Source: Panicum virgatum (taxonomy: Eukaryota > Streptophyta > Magnoliopsida > Poales > Poaceae). From it: DNA of 64,000 bases. The stretch's first letter is position 1. The number at the start of each line of letters is the position of its first letter. The notes beneath the pieces were generated by a model that worked only from the letters and a program-made list of their open reading frames with translations, was not told the origin of the DNA and ran no database searches. Positions 10,683 to 22,855 of this stretch are shown piece after piece. Made by a program: the position numbers and the translations under genes. The stretch lies in assembly GCF_016808335.1 (NCBI RefSeq), contig NC_053139.1:34059954-34123953 (forward strand). Direction: 5' to 3'.

Positions 10683-13600
10683 TGTGACAGACCCGCCCAA
10701 ATTAATTCCGTCTTATTGCCTAAACCATTCCTTTTGGTCATTAAGTAATAAAATAGAAATAATTTGTCGTTTCTGCCAGGTCAAGCCCGGTGAAATCACA
10801 TATAACACAGGATCGATGTAGTATGCATTAAACTCACACGAAGGTGAGACCAGAGAATACATCATCCAAATATTACAAATTACCCCACAAGGGTTCTTTA
10901 TTACAAACCATTGTTCATTGCATAAGGATAATTGTTCAGAGTTTGAAACATAGCGGAAAATGAACTACACAATTAATGAACATTATAGGAGGCCATCCAT
11001 AATGCCATCACTCATCATCGACTTCCCATTCCAACTCCCAACCAGGAGGAATCTGGCCAGGCCAAACCTCACCACAAGCGTTGCCTGAAAACAACAACAA
11101 AAGCAAGACTGAGTATACTAATACTCAGCAAGATTTACTCGTCTGGTGACTACTACATCACCAACCTCTAGACATGCAAGGCTTTTGGCTAGTGGATTAT
11201 TTTGCTGAAAAGCAACCAAGAGTATGTCCTTACTTTCAATATTTTAGCTCAAATTCTAGTTGATTATCCATTACTAAGTAAGCAACTACTTCAAGCAGTG
11301 GTTGCTCAATACAATTAATCAAGTATCCATATTCATCATCAGTTCCATCATTATATGGGAAATAGTCTGTATGGATAAGCAATCTCAGGTGAACTATGAG
11401 AGACAGACGATTTGAATCGATTTCATAACCTTTCAAGGGAAACCTAAACACACGGAAGAATGCACACCCCAAAAATGTCAAATGAAACCAAAGGGGTGGG
11501 GTATGCACCGACCAGGCGGTTCCCGTCAATCCTCGATTCAGGTCAGGACCACAGTCTTTGGTACAAGGTTTACTGGTCTACGCCACACAGTTCGACCAGA
11601 CTCACACATGCACCACATTGTTGCAAGCAAGGGGACGCATCCCAAGATTAGTGGCATGCTAACCCTTACCGTGCCAATCGGGTACTAGGCTTACCGGTCC
11701 CATTCCCGATAAGTGCTTAGTACGTTCAAACGCTTACCCAGTGACAACTATTGGCCGGAGCCGATCCCATGCTCTTACCACATGAGCATATCAGTTTATC
11801 AAGTCTCATGATTCCAACATAAGAAACCTATAGCTCGCGAGTGATGAACATCACTCGACTTTTACCGTGTCCTTAAAGCATGGCAGCTATCGACCTAGCA
11901 TACTAGTATTGAAGCATAGGAACCTAGGATCATGCGTCTATGGTTTCAATTCAACTCCTGAAACTTAAATGCACAACATAAACATAGATAGTTGCATAAT
12001 TTAGAAAATGTGGGTTATGTTCCGGTGCTTGCCTTCACTAGCACAGTTAGTCTGGAGATCTTCCGAACTTTGGTTCGGGTCTTGCTGTACTTCAGCGAAG
12101 TTCACTCCTCCCTCGTAGTTACCTTCAGGAAGTTCTACACGAGACGCACATGCATAAATTTGGATTAACTAAAAAGAGTAAGGTTGCAATTCTGACAATT
12201 AAAGTTAAACGGGTGGTGAATGAGTGGCCACATTCACCTTTACAAAAATATATTCAGCATACTCTTCCTATTAAGCAAGAGTGGGTGTGCGATAAATTTT
12301 ATTTGCATTTGATGGTGACTGTGTACACATGTATACAAACTTAACATAATTGACTTCACAAAAGTAAGGGTGTTGTTCAGGGATGATCTAAAATGAAATT
12401 CAACTTAAAGATTAAGTTACAACTAAGGATGATCTTATTTGGTCTTTTATTCCTTTTTAATTGAACTTGATTTACTTCAAAAATTTATTCTGACAATTCT
12501 ATACACAAACTGACAGAAAGAAAAATCACACAAGCACGTGATGTCATTTCAAAGCTACTGGCCAAAATTGGAATCAAACAAAGATATATACTGAACATGA
12601 ATAATCTAACAAGTTTCAGCTGCCATAAATATAAATAATTTATACAGGTAGATCTACACATGTTCTGGCTGTGAAAATTTATACACAGCACCTTTGTAAC
12701 AAAACTGAGCTACAAACAAAATTTTAGATCCAGGAGCTCAATATAACATGCAGTACGAAACTAACAAGTTTCAGCGCATGACATCACAATTAATTTATAC
12801 AGAGAGATCTAGCAAGAATCTAGAGCTATAAATTCTACCATAACACAAACATATCAAAGGTGAACCATTACAAAATTTTCAGGCTCACTGGAGTTATATA
12901 AATGGATCTAAGAGTTAACCTTCTACACAAAACTAAAATCATTAAGGTCTAGATAAAAAAATCTAAAAACATCACAAAAATTTTTAGAGCTAAATCTAGT
13001 CATTATGGAGCTACTGTAAAAATATGGAATACTATTTCTGAACAGATAAGACATAAAAATTATAAAACCATTCAGGAGCATAAATCTAAAATAAATCATA
13101 TCTAGCGTTTCACATGATAACTTTGTGCAATTTCTTGACACAGGTCTACTCATGAACATATATACAACATATTCAAATCTCAGCCTCAGATCAGATCTAG
13201 AATTTAAACTACAACAAACTCACTTCAAACGGAAATTTAAATCTAGTTTAAAAACTAAGCATCAAAATCATATACATGTTTTCTAGAAAAGATAGTATTC
13301 GTCACCAGGAATCCAAAACATTTGGATTTTCATTTTTCTGATTTTTCTACGATTTTCTACAGATTTTACAAGTTTTAGCAGTTTGACTCAAAACTAGATG
13401 AATCTAATATCACGGAGGTCCCTGGAAAGATTCTCGGCTTCACAGATATACCCTCGAGTTTTACACTTAGGACCCTACCAAGATTTCAATCTTCACACGT
13501 ATGCCCCCGGCGGCGCAGGGGAGGTCGCCGCCGGCGAGGGGACGGCCGGACTTGGTCGGGCTACTCCCTAAGGTGCAGTGCATGCTCACCTTGGGGTGAT

Positions 13601-14823
13601 TGCCGGCGAAGACGGGCTCGGAGAAGCCTCCGGCGATGGCCGATGGCGAGGCAGAGGCGGCACACCCGCCTCGGCTCGGATTCCGGCGAGGAGGAGGACA
13701 ATGTGTGGCAGTGCGGGGTCGAGGAGGTGGCTAGGAGGTGCAGAGGTGATTCGGGGCTGCTCGGTTGGTGGCGAGGTCGAGCGGAGAGGCGAGCTCGGCG
13801 GTGGCGGCGGCAATGGCGGCCGGCAAAGGGGAAATCTCCATGCACGCGCTGAGGAGCTTCTAAATAGCCGAGTAAGAGAGAGAGGGGAGGCGAGGCTTCC
13901 GCGTGAAGGCAGTGTCGGATGGCTGGCGCGTTGGCCTTAACTTCCCGGCCTGCATCCCGGTTGGTGCCGCCGCCGGCTTGCGGCGCGTGGCGGCTGCACA
14001 GGGGCGGTCGGTGGCCTTCTCAGCACGAGGTGGGGAAGCAGTGGCGCGGTCGGCGGCTCAACAACGAGTCAAAGAAACACGGCATTGATGACGCGGGGCT
14101 TGAAGGCGGGCTGCCGGCGGACGGGGAACGGCCGGTGCGGCGGGGCACTGCAGCTACCGCACGAGCGCGTGACACGCGGCGAAGCGGAGATCCCCCTGGG
14201 ATTCCGGTCGGCTGATAGGGCGGCGGAGTGAGTGCACGCGGGCCCATGAGGATCTCGTGGTCGGGGACCCCGGACACGGCGGTAGCTCCGGCGGCCACGT
14301 GGCGAGGGTGTCTAGGCGGCGCGGCGCGCGAGAGCGCGCTCTGAACGCCGGGAGGCCGAAACGTTTGTCGTCAACGCCTGTTTGACCGCTCAAAACTCCA
14401 AAAATTTGAACTAGACTTCAAAATATCTAAAAAGCAAAGTTGTAGAGGAATGTTCAAGCTACAACTTTTACAAAGGCCGGCATATGTTTTGAGTGACGGT
14501 TGGTCCAGGAATGCAAGCCAAAGATGGGGATTTTCTCGGCCCCTGAACACTGTTGTTTCTGCATTTGACCAAGAGTTTGAGGCTCTTACACTCAAATTTT
14601 GGAATGCCGCCAATTGGAAGAAATGTGTTCCCGAAGAAACTTGACAACTTTTGTATTGGCCGATTTTGAAGTGCTAATATGAAATCTAAAGATCTAGCAA
14701 GAACACTACAGAGTGTTTTGAGAGCTCTAAGGGTTTGACCACCTTAATAGTGTTTGACCAAGTCAATGTACTTTAACTCCTTTAAACACGAGATTACTAT
14801 TCACAAACATCAGGGATGTTACA
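10683..14823 (-). mobile_element. solo LTR, family S copy 1 (4.1 kb), TSD GCCAG
   Basis: The segment starts TGTGACAGACCCGCC and ends GGGATGTTACA; read on the minus strand this is TGTAACATCCC to GGGTCTGTCACA. It is flanked by an exact 5-bp duplication GCCAG (10678-10682 and 14824-14828). There is one TG..CA unit with no internal gag-pol, which defines a solo LTR. It shares with the copies at 21796 and 48325 the same ordered motifs near its 3' end: CATGATCCTAGG (11921-11934), the GTCGAGTGA/TCACTCG hairpin (11833-11860) and the CTTGCTGAGTATTAG hairpin (11103-11133). A GC-rich block at 13500-14350 lies in its 5' half; open frames there are not convincing genes. Lineage within gypsy or copia is undetermined. 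Confidence 0.9.
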
Positions 14824-15784
14824 GCCAGCGGCGGCCGGATCTGGAGGCCAGCGCGGGCGCGCGGCTCTGGAGGGCACCGGCGGCTGGACCTGGAGGCCTT
14901 GGGGCGCGGCGGCTGGAGGCCGGCGGCGCGGCCTCCTGGCCCGGGGCGGGCGCACGACTCTGGATCTGTGGTTGCTGGTGAGATGCATTTATGTGTTAGT
15001 GAGATTGCGAGATGCATTTTCCCTCTCCTCTTGTGATTGAGATGTATTCATCCTCGTGTGATTGAGATGCATTCATGTGATTTTTTTGTGATTGTGGAAT
15101 ATATTCATGTGAGATATGATCTTGTGAGATGCATGTTCAAGTGTTCCTGAGATTGTGTTCGTGAGATGTATGTGTGATTGTAAGATGTATAATGTGATAG
15201 TATGATTGTATATATGATTCTGAGATCTATATGTGATTGTGTATGTGATATATATTTGATGGAGAAAATGGGAAAAGAAAAAAGGGGAGAGGAAAGAGAA
15301 GACGGGGGAGGAGGCTAGAGACAGGTGACGGGGTCAAATATTAGTACCGGTTGGTAACCCAACCCAGTAAAAAAGACTCATTTGTACCGGTTGGATCACC
15401 TGGTACTAATGTACCCCCATCAGTACTGGATGGATAATAATACCGGATCAATAATAACCAGTACTAACGGGGGTTCTCACCCGGTACATATGTGTGTTTC
15501 TCTGGTAGTGTATGTCTGCACTCTATCTATGTTTTGTTTACTTCGAGTTGTTGATTGTTAATGTGAATTAAATAGCACATATACGACCGTGAGTTGTTAC
15601 AGGAGATAAGGATGCATGAGACTTCTCTAATAATTAATCTACTTAAACTTGTCACTTCGCGTTAATGTCGGTCAATCATCCTTGTTCAATGTTCAAAATC
15701 AGCAGCTGATGAGCATAATTCTGCACTAACCAGTATCCACAGTTTGAACACCATCTATCAAGGGCGCGCACACACGGTCTCCTC

Positions 15785-18579
15785 ATGAAGATCACGGTGC
15801 AGACGTCGAAGGTGTAACGAACATGGCACCTTTTATGCCATTTCGAGTGATTTTGGTGATCGAATGACAACGCAATCAATGAGACTAATGGTTTTGTTAG
15901 GTGGACATTTTTAGATCCCAGGGATGAAGTAAAAAGGCCATGCAAAGCGAAACACAAACAAAGAACTCAAAGAAACGCTGAATTGGACGAGTTCTACTGA
16001 AACCAGTAGCACCGGAAGAACCGATGCCTATATCATCGGTGCATCCGATGGTTGTTGGAAGATCCGACGGCCTGGCTTTGGCACAAGTCTGTGCGCCTCT
16101 GGAGATCAAGAGAAGAAAGAAGTGAAGCACCGGATGAACCAACGGTCTCAAGAGAGGCATCGGTGCAATCAATGTACTATGTTCCAGAGACGATGTCAAG
16201 GGCAGAAGAGCCAAGCCTTCAGCACCGGTTGAACCGGTGATGCATCGGAGCATACCATCGGAGCAATGACGTCAGCAGAAGAGGAAGGCCCAACGGCTAG
16301 TCCAGTTGCTGTGTGTGACCGATTTAACCAACGCCCTATGCATCGGTTTAACCGATGGTCCCTGGAGACGCTGCAACTGTGTCAGAGAAGCCAACGGCTA
16401 CTTCAGTTGCTGTGAGTGACCGGAAGATCCGATGGCCTGCACCAGAAGTTCCGATGCCTACGCAGAAATATGCCCAACGGCTCCAAACGGCTAGTTTGTG
16501 TTGGAGGCCTATATATATGAGCTCCCCCGGCCATTTGAAGTTTGCTGGAGCCCCAAGATATCTCATACACATTCAAGAACACCTCCAAGCCATACAAGTG
16601 CTCATTGATTATATCTTTAGGTTTTAGCACTAGCTTTGTAAAGTATGAGTGCTAGATTAGCTCTTAGTGAGTGAGATTGCAAGGCCTTGAGCCTTTGTGC
16701 TGTGGTTCTCTAGTGAACCAAAAAGAAGAGCTTGGTGCGCCGGCCCTTGGAGCTGTGAATCTCACCGGCAACGTCATCGACCCTCCGACTTGATGTGGAG
16801 CGACGACGACAACTTTGTGCGGGGGACGTGGAGACCCCCATCCTTTGTGGTGAAGCTCCTTAGTGGAACCCGGGGCCAAGGCGATCGTGATTGTGTTCAC
16901 GGAAGAGACTTGGTGGCCGAGTAGCAATACTCTTAGTGAGTGCTACAACAACGTGGATGTAGTTGTGCCTTTGTGGCTAACCGAACCACGGGATAAGCAT
17001 CCGCGTCGAGAGTTTGTTTTCTCCTATCCCGCTCTTTAAGTTTCCGCATTTCATAATAGCAATTTGTGTGCCTTTACTTTCATAGAATAGTTTCTTAATA
17101 AAAAAAGCTATAGGTTGCTAAACTTTTTTGGGATAGGAGTTTCACACTAGAACAACCATAGTTGCACATCTAGATAGCATGTTTTAGTTTAATATTGTGT
17201 AATTAGTTGGAGCTATAGGTCTAAATTTTAGTTTGCTTAATTTACCCCTCCCCCTAAGTTAGAGCGCGCTACCGGTCCTTTCAGAAGGCCGTCAAGCCGG
17301 CTTATGGCGGTGGCGGGGTCGACGGCGCTCCATCCGCCACCGCCGTCCCGCTCACCGTGCTCGACAAGGCGAACTTCGACCAGTACATCTCAGGCATAAA
17401 CTTCTTCCGCCTGCCGGCGCCGCCCAACGCCGTTCTCACGGCAGGGTTCGCCAGGGCGCTCGGCGAGTACCGCGAGTGGGCCGGGCGGCTCGGCGTCCAC
17501 GCCGCCGGCAGCCGCGCGATCCTGCTCAACGACGCCGGCGCGCGGTTCGTCGAGGCGACGACGACGTCATGCCGCTGGAGCCGACGCCCGAGGTGCTGAG
17601 CCTGCTCCCGGACGGCGACGGCGCCGAGGAGCTGATGCTCGTCCAGGTCACGCGGTTCAAGTGCGGCTCCATCGCCGTCGACCACACCATGCACCACGCC
17701 GTCGCCGATGGGCGCGCCGCCTGCAACTTCCTGTTGGCGTGGGGCCAGGCCACCCGCGGCGCGGCGTTCGACCCCGTCCCGGCGCACGACAGGGCGTCCC
17801 TCTTCTTGCCCCGGCAGCCGCTGCGGGTCGCGTTCGAGCACCGCGGCGTCGAGTTCATGCCCCGTGAAGAGAAGAAGCCCAGAAGAGACGGCGGCGACGA
17901 CGACGACGAGGTGGTGGTCCAGAGGGTGCGCTTCAACCGGGAGTTCGTCGCGGAGCTGAGGTCGCAGGCGTCGGCGGGGGCGCCGCGGCCGTACAGCACC
18001 TTGCACTGCGTGGCGGCGCACCTGTGGCGGTGCATCACCAAAGCGCGCGGGCTGGACGGCGGCGAGGTCACCAGGTTATGCGTCGCCGTGGACGGGCGCA
18101 TGCACATGCGCGACCCGCCGGTGCCGGAGGGATACACCGGCAACGTGGTGCTCTGGGCGCGGCCAAGCACCACCGCCGGGGAACTGGTGTCCATGCCGCT
18201 CCGGCGCGCTGTCGAGCTCATATCCCGGGAGGTGGCGCGCGTCGACGACGGCTACTTCAGGTCGTTCATCGACTTCGCCAACTCCGATGCTGTCGAGGAG
18301 GAGCGGCTGGTGCCGACGGCGGACTTGTCGGAGACGGTGCTGAGCCCGGACGTCGAGGTGGACAGCCTGCTCCACGCCCCGTTCTACGACCTGGACTTCG
18401 GCGGCGGCCCGCCGTTCTTCTTCATGCCCAGCTACCTGCCGGTTGAGGGTTCAGTGTTCATCTTCCTGTCTTTCTCGGGCGACCGCAGCGTCGACGCCTA
18501 CGCGCCTCTCTTCAGACGCGCCATGGAGACCTTCAACAAGTGCTGCTACTCGCTGGCAATGGCGGACGCACGTCTTTAG
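15785..18579 (+). pseudogene. BAHD acyltransferase (hydroxycinnamoyl amine transferase-like), split by solo LTR
   Basis: Coding starts at ATG 15785 (MKITVQTSK), is interrupted after 28 nt by a solo LTR, and resumes after the second target duplication at 17289 (VKPAYGGGG). The BAHD catalytic HxxxD is HAVAD at 17695-17709; the second signature, normally DFGWG, reads DFGGG at 18394-18408. The end is TAG at 18579. Joined length would be 1319 nt, about 440 codons as expected for the family but not divisible by three; the frame breaks near 17560, where the sequence after FVEAT jumps to [10 protein letters not shown]. Relatives use hydroxycinnamoyl-CoA and agmatine, putrescine or tryptamine in the cytosol to make defence amides; the substrate here is inference from the N-terminus. 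Intronless, high GC. No function is expected. Confidence 0.88.
15813..17283 (+). mobile_element. solo LTR (1471 bp), TSD GAAGG
   Basis: It starts TGTAACGAACATGGCACC and ends CGGTCCTTTCA, with an exact 5-bp duplication GAAGG on each side (15808-15812 and 17284-17288). No internal domain remains. Interior text rich in ACCGGATGAACC/CATCGGT-type words is common in long grass copia LTRs, so I suspect a SIRE/Maximus-type copia origin (inference). It lies inside codon 10 of the BAHD gene in the same orientation as that gene. A different family from the three TGTAACACCC solo LTRs despite the shared first five bases. Confidence 0.92.
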
Positions 18580-18960
18580 GGGAATGAAATGGAACCCATC
18601 TGATCTGGTGCTTGGTTTGCTCTTGCATTGCATCCATGGCCGATCGATCGAATTGTTGTAAGAAACATATATGCTGTGTGCTGATCTTAAAATTGTCGAA
18701 TTTGCTATAATTAGCCGAGGTAAGATTATTCAGGTCGAATTCTCGTTTATACATTTGTTTCACGACTACTGGGCTGCGGTCATCAACTGCAGTAATATCA
18801 ATTTCTAAAAAACTGCAGTAATATTAATTTCTCAAAAACTGCAGTATTATTTGTTGGGGCTTTCTATTTGTTGGTGTAGCTACTACTCTAAAAGTGTATA
18901 TTTTTTACCTTTTCAATTACAAAATATCAATTCGTTAAAAATGCTGGCTCAATAAATCTA
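18580..18960. other. 3' flank of BAHD pseudogene
   Basis: AT-rich sequence with a short tandem duplication of ACTGCAGTAATATYAATTTCT (about 18785-18845). No gene seen. Confidence 0.5.
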
Positions 18961-19200
18961 CTCTTTTGTTCCAAAATATAGCTAAGTTTAGACTTTTTCA
19001 ACTTTGATCGTGAATAGCGAAATAATTATAAAGATTAATAACATAAAAATGATATTGGTACATTTATCATGAAACCAACTATCAAAATATGTAATATTTT
19101 CTATTTAAAATAAATTATTTTAAGAGTTATTGTTGATCAAAGCTAAAAAAAATTGACTTTGAAAAAGTATAAACGCAGCTATATTCTGGGGTGGAGGGAG
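18961..19200. mobile_element. Stowaway-like MITE, 240 bp, TA target
   Basis: Left end CTCTTTTGTTCCAAAATATA and right end GCTATATTCTGGGGTGGAGG are imperfect inverted repeats of the grass Stowaway terminus, flanked by TA at 18959-18960 and 19201-19202. Interior is AT-rich and non-coding, typical of a Tc1/mariner-mobilised MITE. Confidence 0.8.
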
Positions 19201-19202
19201 TA

Positions 19203-20139
19203 TAAAATATTGAATCGGCATTTCTTGTAAAAGATTTTGAATAAATATATATAGTTTGTAAAAAAAATTGAGTCAATATTTCACACGTAAATAAGTTGAC
19301 AATGCAAGTACCACCCCTAAGGCTATCGTGGCAGGAGGATGTCAGCAAGTATGACAAGTCTACTACGTAGTGGGCCATATGACGGCAAAGAAAATGAAAG
19401 AATTATCACGTACACATATTAGATTTTCACTTGGGAGAACACGTACTAGATAGGATTAGGTACAGGGTGTCTCATCTCATCATGAAAGGTTATAGCATCA
19501 ATGATTGCTCGAACTTATTAAGAGCTGTCTCACATAAAATAATTTTGTCAGGAGTTCGTTTTACCTACTGGCCTATCTACGACTTATTAACAAAGTCAAA
19601 TATAAAACACCGTTCAGGTATAAAAAAACAAGTCCGTCTGTATTTTTTCTGCAAATGGTTTGATGCTATTTGCTAACTGTGACTTCATATCGAGAGGGCT
19701 CAATTATGTACACACTAGCATATACCTTTATATATGTAGATGACGCGTGACAGACTCATGCATACACTATAAATTAAGAAGGGAATGTTAGCTACAAGAT
19801 AAGTAACTTAGTGTGATTTTGTCAGAGCTCCAACAGCTTTGAGGACTTTGACTCTGCCAACATGACTTAGAACTTGTCTCAAATAATATTTTTTTTATAA
19901 TTCATGTTTAGTCTAAAATATTAGCATGCATAACCAAATTAAATAACCCCAATATTTGACCCCAATTTTCTGCTCTAAAATTCTAGAACTTTGACTCTAC
20001 CAACATGACCTGCAGCTACATGATTAGTGAACGATATAATCCGGATGCTCTTAAAGAGAATGAATCAAATGTAGGAAGAGGCCTCTCAAATTTGTCATAC
20101 GGTTGAAGCTTTGAATGTTGATAATCATTCATTCTTTGA
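19203..20139. other. no recognisable gene
   Basis: AT-rich, with repeated AACTTTGACTCT(A/G)CCAACATGAC segments near 19845 and 19985. Open frames here are short and without recognisable motifs. Confidence 0.5.
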
Positions 20140-20559
20140 ATGCTCTTAAAAAAAATTTGAGAGGCATCAGCTGCCCATCCAATAGCTTTCTTGGGCTCTA
20201 TCTATCGCTTCTTTGCCATGTAATTGTCATTTCGACTATTCCAAATCGACCAAATTCCACACAGGATTATGCCACGGTCCCTCTCAGTACAGAAAGAATC
20301 ATCCAAGAGATCATTTGTCCAAGTTCTCGGACAAAGCTTTGGAAGTTTGATGCCAGTCATATGCTTCATTTTCCACCAAAAGCTCCTAGCAAAAGTGCAT
20401 TCATTCAGTTAGTGCATGGAAGGTGGATTCCTCACATGCTCCACAAAGCTCGCACGTTGCTAGACGATCAATATGGTGGTGAACTGGTGATGTGGTGATG
20501 GAGGTTAGCTCTGAACGACATTAAATCATTTGAAACCCTACACCAGAATACCCTGACTT

Positions 20560-20590
<31 letters not shown>

Positions 20591-20940
20591 GGGGGACTTT
20601 CAGCAACCACAACTTCCACCAAAGAGGGTTGTTGTTTCCGGCAGAGTGAGATGTTTGGCCTGATTTATGATCTCGCTCTTGCGACTCGTTATCCACCAAG
20701 GCACGATAGGCAGACCGTACAGTGTAGAGAATATGATGTTCGCCTTCTTCCCAAGCCCAGAAATCTTCTCTCACCCTTCCCAGGGGAATGCGGCGAATAA
20801 CATGTGTGTCCATCTGCAATAAGTTCTGATGCAGCGCTTGTTCATTCCATGTTATCAGTATCAAGGAGCTCACTAAATGTTGACACTGATTGGTAGGTGT
20901 AATAAGAATAAAAGGGATTGATCTAGAACCGTACCCCAAC
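20140..20940 (-). pseudogene. LINE (L1-type) ORF2 3' fragment, zinc-binding region
   Basis: The minus strand encodes a segment of the type that follows the reverse transcriptase in plant L1 elements: HVIRRIPLGRVREDFWAWEE, then YTVRSAYRALVD, WWKLWLLKVPP, and after an interruption SNDLMSFRANL, CELCGACEESTFHALTEC and FARSFWWKM. The cysteine/histidine spacing is the zf-RVT pattern. The reading is broken by frameshifts and by a homopolymer block at 20558-20595 exactly where the KVRVFWW-like segment is expected. No poly(A) end or target duplications were found, so it is a dead fragment. Confidence 0.7.
20558..20595. repeat. homopolymer block T12 then G26
   Basis: Twelve T followed by 26 G interrupt the LINE fragment. 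Such a run is rare in plant DNA and may be a sequencing or assembly artefact. Confidence 0.9.
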
Positions 20941-21795
20941 TGGATAGTCTTTTCGAAAGTAGCATATAAGTTGTTATTTTCTGATGGTTAGTCTGGTATA
21001 ATCAACGAACAACAACAGAATAGCGCATCCTCTAGGATACATAGCTATTTTCTCGGTTTACTAGATTCACCAAACAATTGCCTAATGGAAGGGAGTGGAT
21101 ATGTACATATACAATGTGGGTAGTTGATATTCAGTCAAATAATAATCCAAAAGAGATCGTAGATTGGCCGTAGCTACTAATGTGATCTTCGTACCTTGAT
21201 CTTTTCCATCGATCCTTAGAGGAATTCATTTACTTAATACTATCTTTTTTATACTACTATAATTTTTTATAATTGGTCACATGATTTGGGTGCCAAACCA
21301 ATTCAAAGGGTGTGATTCTTTCATGTAAAACTTTTTTAAACATAAAGAACTAAATGCATTTTAATCTCACCTAAAAAATAATAGTAAAAATAGCATGGAT
21401 TAGTACTTGTGTGTCAAATGAACTATTTAAGTCCATGACCTATCTTGCTAGGGAATGTAATCTTTTATCCGCAGGGGTGTTTTGTAGATAGTTCTAGCTA
21501 TGGCGCTTCAGATATTATTCTGCACATGCATTTGCAAATTAAGCTCAATTTGTTAATCGATATATATCTAGAATTCTCCCTCAACTTCGGTTTTCAACTG
21601 CGCGGCTAATAATCTAGGGGCTTGTAAAACTATTCTATTCGTAATTTCATACACACACCTAAAATTTATTATTTTTGTATGATTTTTCTAGATTGAGTTT
21701 GGATCTCCACTTTTGCAACAAAAACTCTTATGCTTCTTATGCTTTCTAGGTGGGTTTTCATGTTTTCATTGTAGTGGTGGTTTGCACTTGATATA
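20941..21795. other. no recognisable gene
   Basis: AT-rich intergenic sequence; nothing recognised on either strand. Confidence 0.5.
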
Positions 21796-22299
21796 TGTAA
21801 CACCCAGGAAATCAGACGGTCCGCTCCGGAGCGGCGGATGGTCCGCCCAAGTAACGCCCAGATATTTATCTGGTTGTGGGCCCGGTCGCCATCTCCTCCT
21901 TCCTCCTTCCCCCATCAATCAGTGACGAGCTCCGCTCGTCTGCTCGCCCCGTCGTCGCCCCTTTCCTTCGATCTCCCTCCTCCGGCCACCATACCTCGAT
22001 TCCTTGCACGAGCATCTTCCCCAGCACCTCCTCCACCTTCCCCAACCCCTAGCCCAGCTCCTTCCAGGCCGGAATCACCCCCGCCGCCGCCGGTCACCAT
22101 TGGAGCCGCTTGAAGCTTGCTCCACTATCGATCCGCTTCTCCGATCATCCTCCGCCCGAACCGACCGCAAGAATGGATTCGCTGTGAGTTACTTGTACTC
22201 CCCGGCCTTTTTCCCTTCTATTGTGCGCCGCTGGCGCCGGTGAACGGCCGCCGCCACCACCGCCGTGCTTGCTGCCGCCTGTCATGCGATGTTAAAGAG

Positions 22300-22855
22300 A
22301 TGAACCGCGGACGGTCCGCCAAGGAGGGCCGGACAGTCCGCCGTTAGGATTAGAAATTTGTCCAAAGACGTCATTGTCTCTGGTGGATTGGCGAAGGTGT
22401 ATAGCGGACGGTCTGCTAAGGGTGAGCGGACGGTCCGCTAAGTGTGATCGGACAGTCCGCCAGTCAGTCTAGGAATTCTCTAGAAACATTGGTGGTTCTG
22501 GTGGGTCGATCGAGTTGAACCGCGGACGGTCCGCCAAGGAGGGCCAGAAGGTCCGCCGGTAAGTTTAGAAATTTGTCCAGAGACGTCGCTGGCTCGGGTG
22601 GGTTCGTAGAGTGAACTGCGGATGGTCCTCTACTGGGGAGCGGACAGTCCGCCGTAGAGTTTGAAATTCGTCCAGAGACGTTATTGGTTCTGGTGAGTTT
22701 GCAAAGGTGAACTGCGGACAGTCTGCTACTGGATCGCGGACAGTCCGCAGTATAGTTTTAAGTTTATCCAGAAACGTTGGTAGTTCGGGTGGGGCGACAA
22801 GTTGTGATGCGGATAGTTCGCTACCGCATACCGGACAGTCCGCCAGCTAGTTCAT
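22300..22855 (+). repeat. 96-bp tandem repeat with CGGACNGTCCG palindromes
   Basis: About five to six diverged units start near 22306, 22402, 22519, 22616, 22712 and 22808. Each has two palindromes of the type GCGGACGGTCCGC or CGGACAGTCCG, followed by an AGAAATTTGTCCAGAGACGT-like segment and a GGTTCTGGTGGG-like segment. The same palindrome also occurs twice near the LTR start (21815-21850). It lies in the upstream part of an LTR, where promoter elements are expected. Confidence 0.85.

Larger units (their letters stand above)
10048..15510. mobile_element. non-autonomous CACTA transposon, TSD TAT
   Basis: The left end CACTACTAGAGAA and right end TTCTCTGGTAGTG are inverted CACTA termini, and both are flanked by the same 3-bp duplication TAT (10045-10047 and 15511-15513), the size expected for CACTA/EnSpm. 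Subterminal regions are packed with direct and inverted copies of CATTAGTACCGGGT-type words. After removing the nested solo LTR the element is about 1.3 kb, with a GC-rich core and no transposase, so it would depend on an enzyme made elsewhere. It ends 275 bp upstream of the ATG of the BAHD pseudogene. Confidence 0.93.

Noticed and set aside
13561..14393. Several overlapping frames in the GC-rich part of solo LTR copy 1
   Set aside because: Open on both strands at once, which is typical of GC-rich non-coding DNA; no similarity recognised.
17302..18021. 239-codon minus-strand frame opposite the BAHD gene
   Set aside because: Shadow of the GC-rich coding strand; the plus strand carries the recognisable BAHD motifs.
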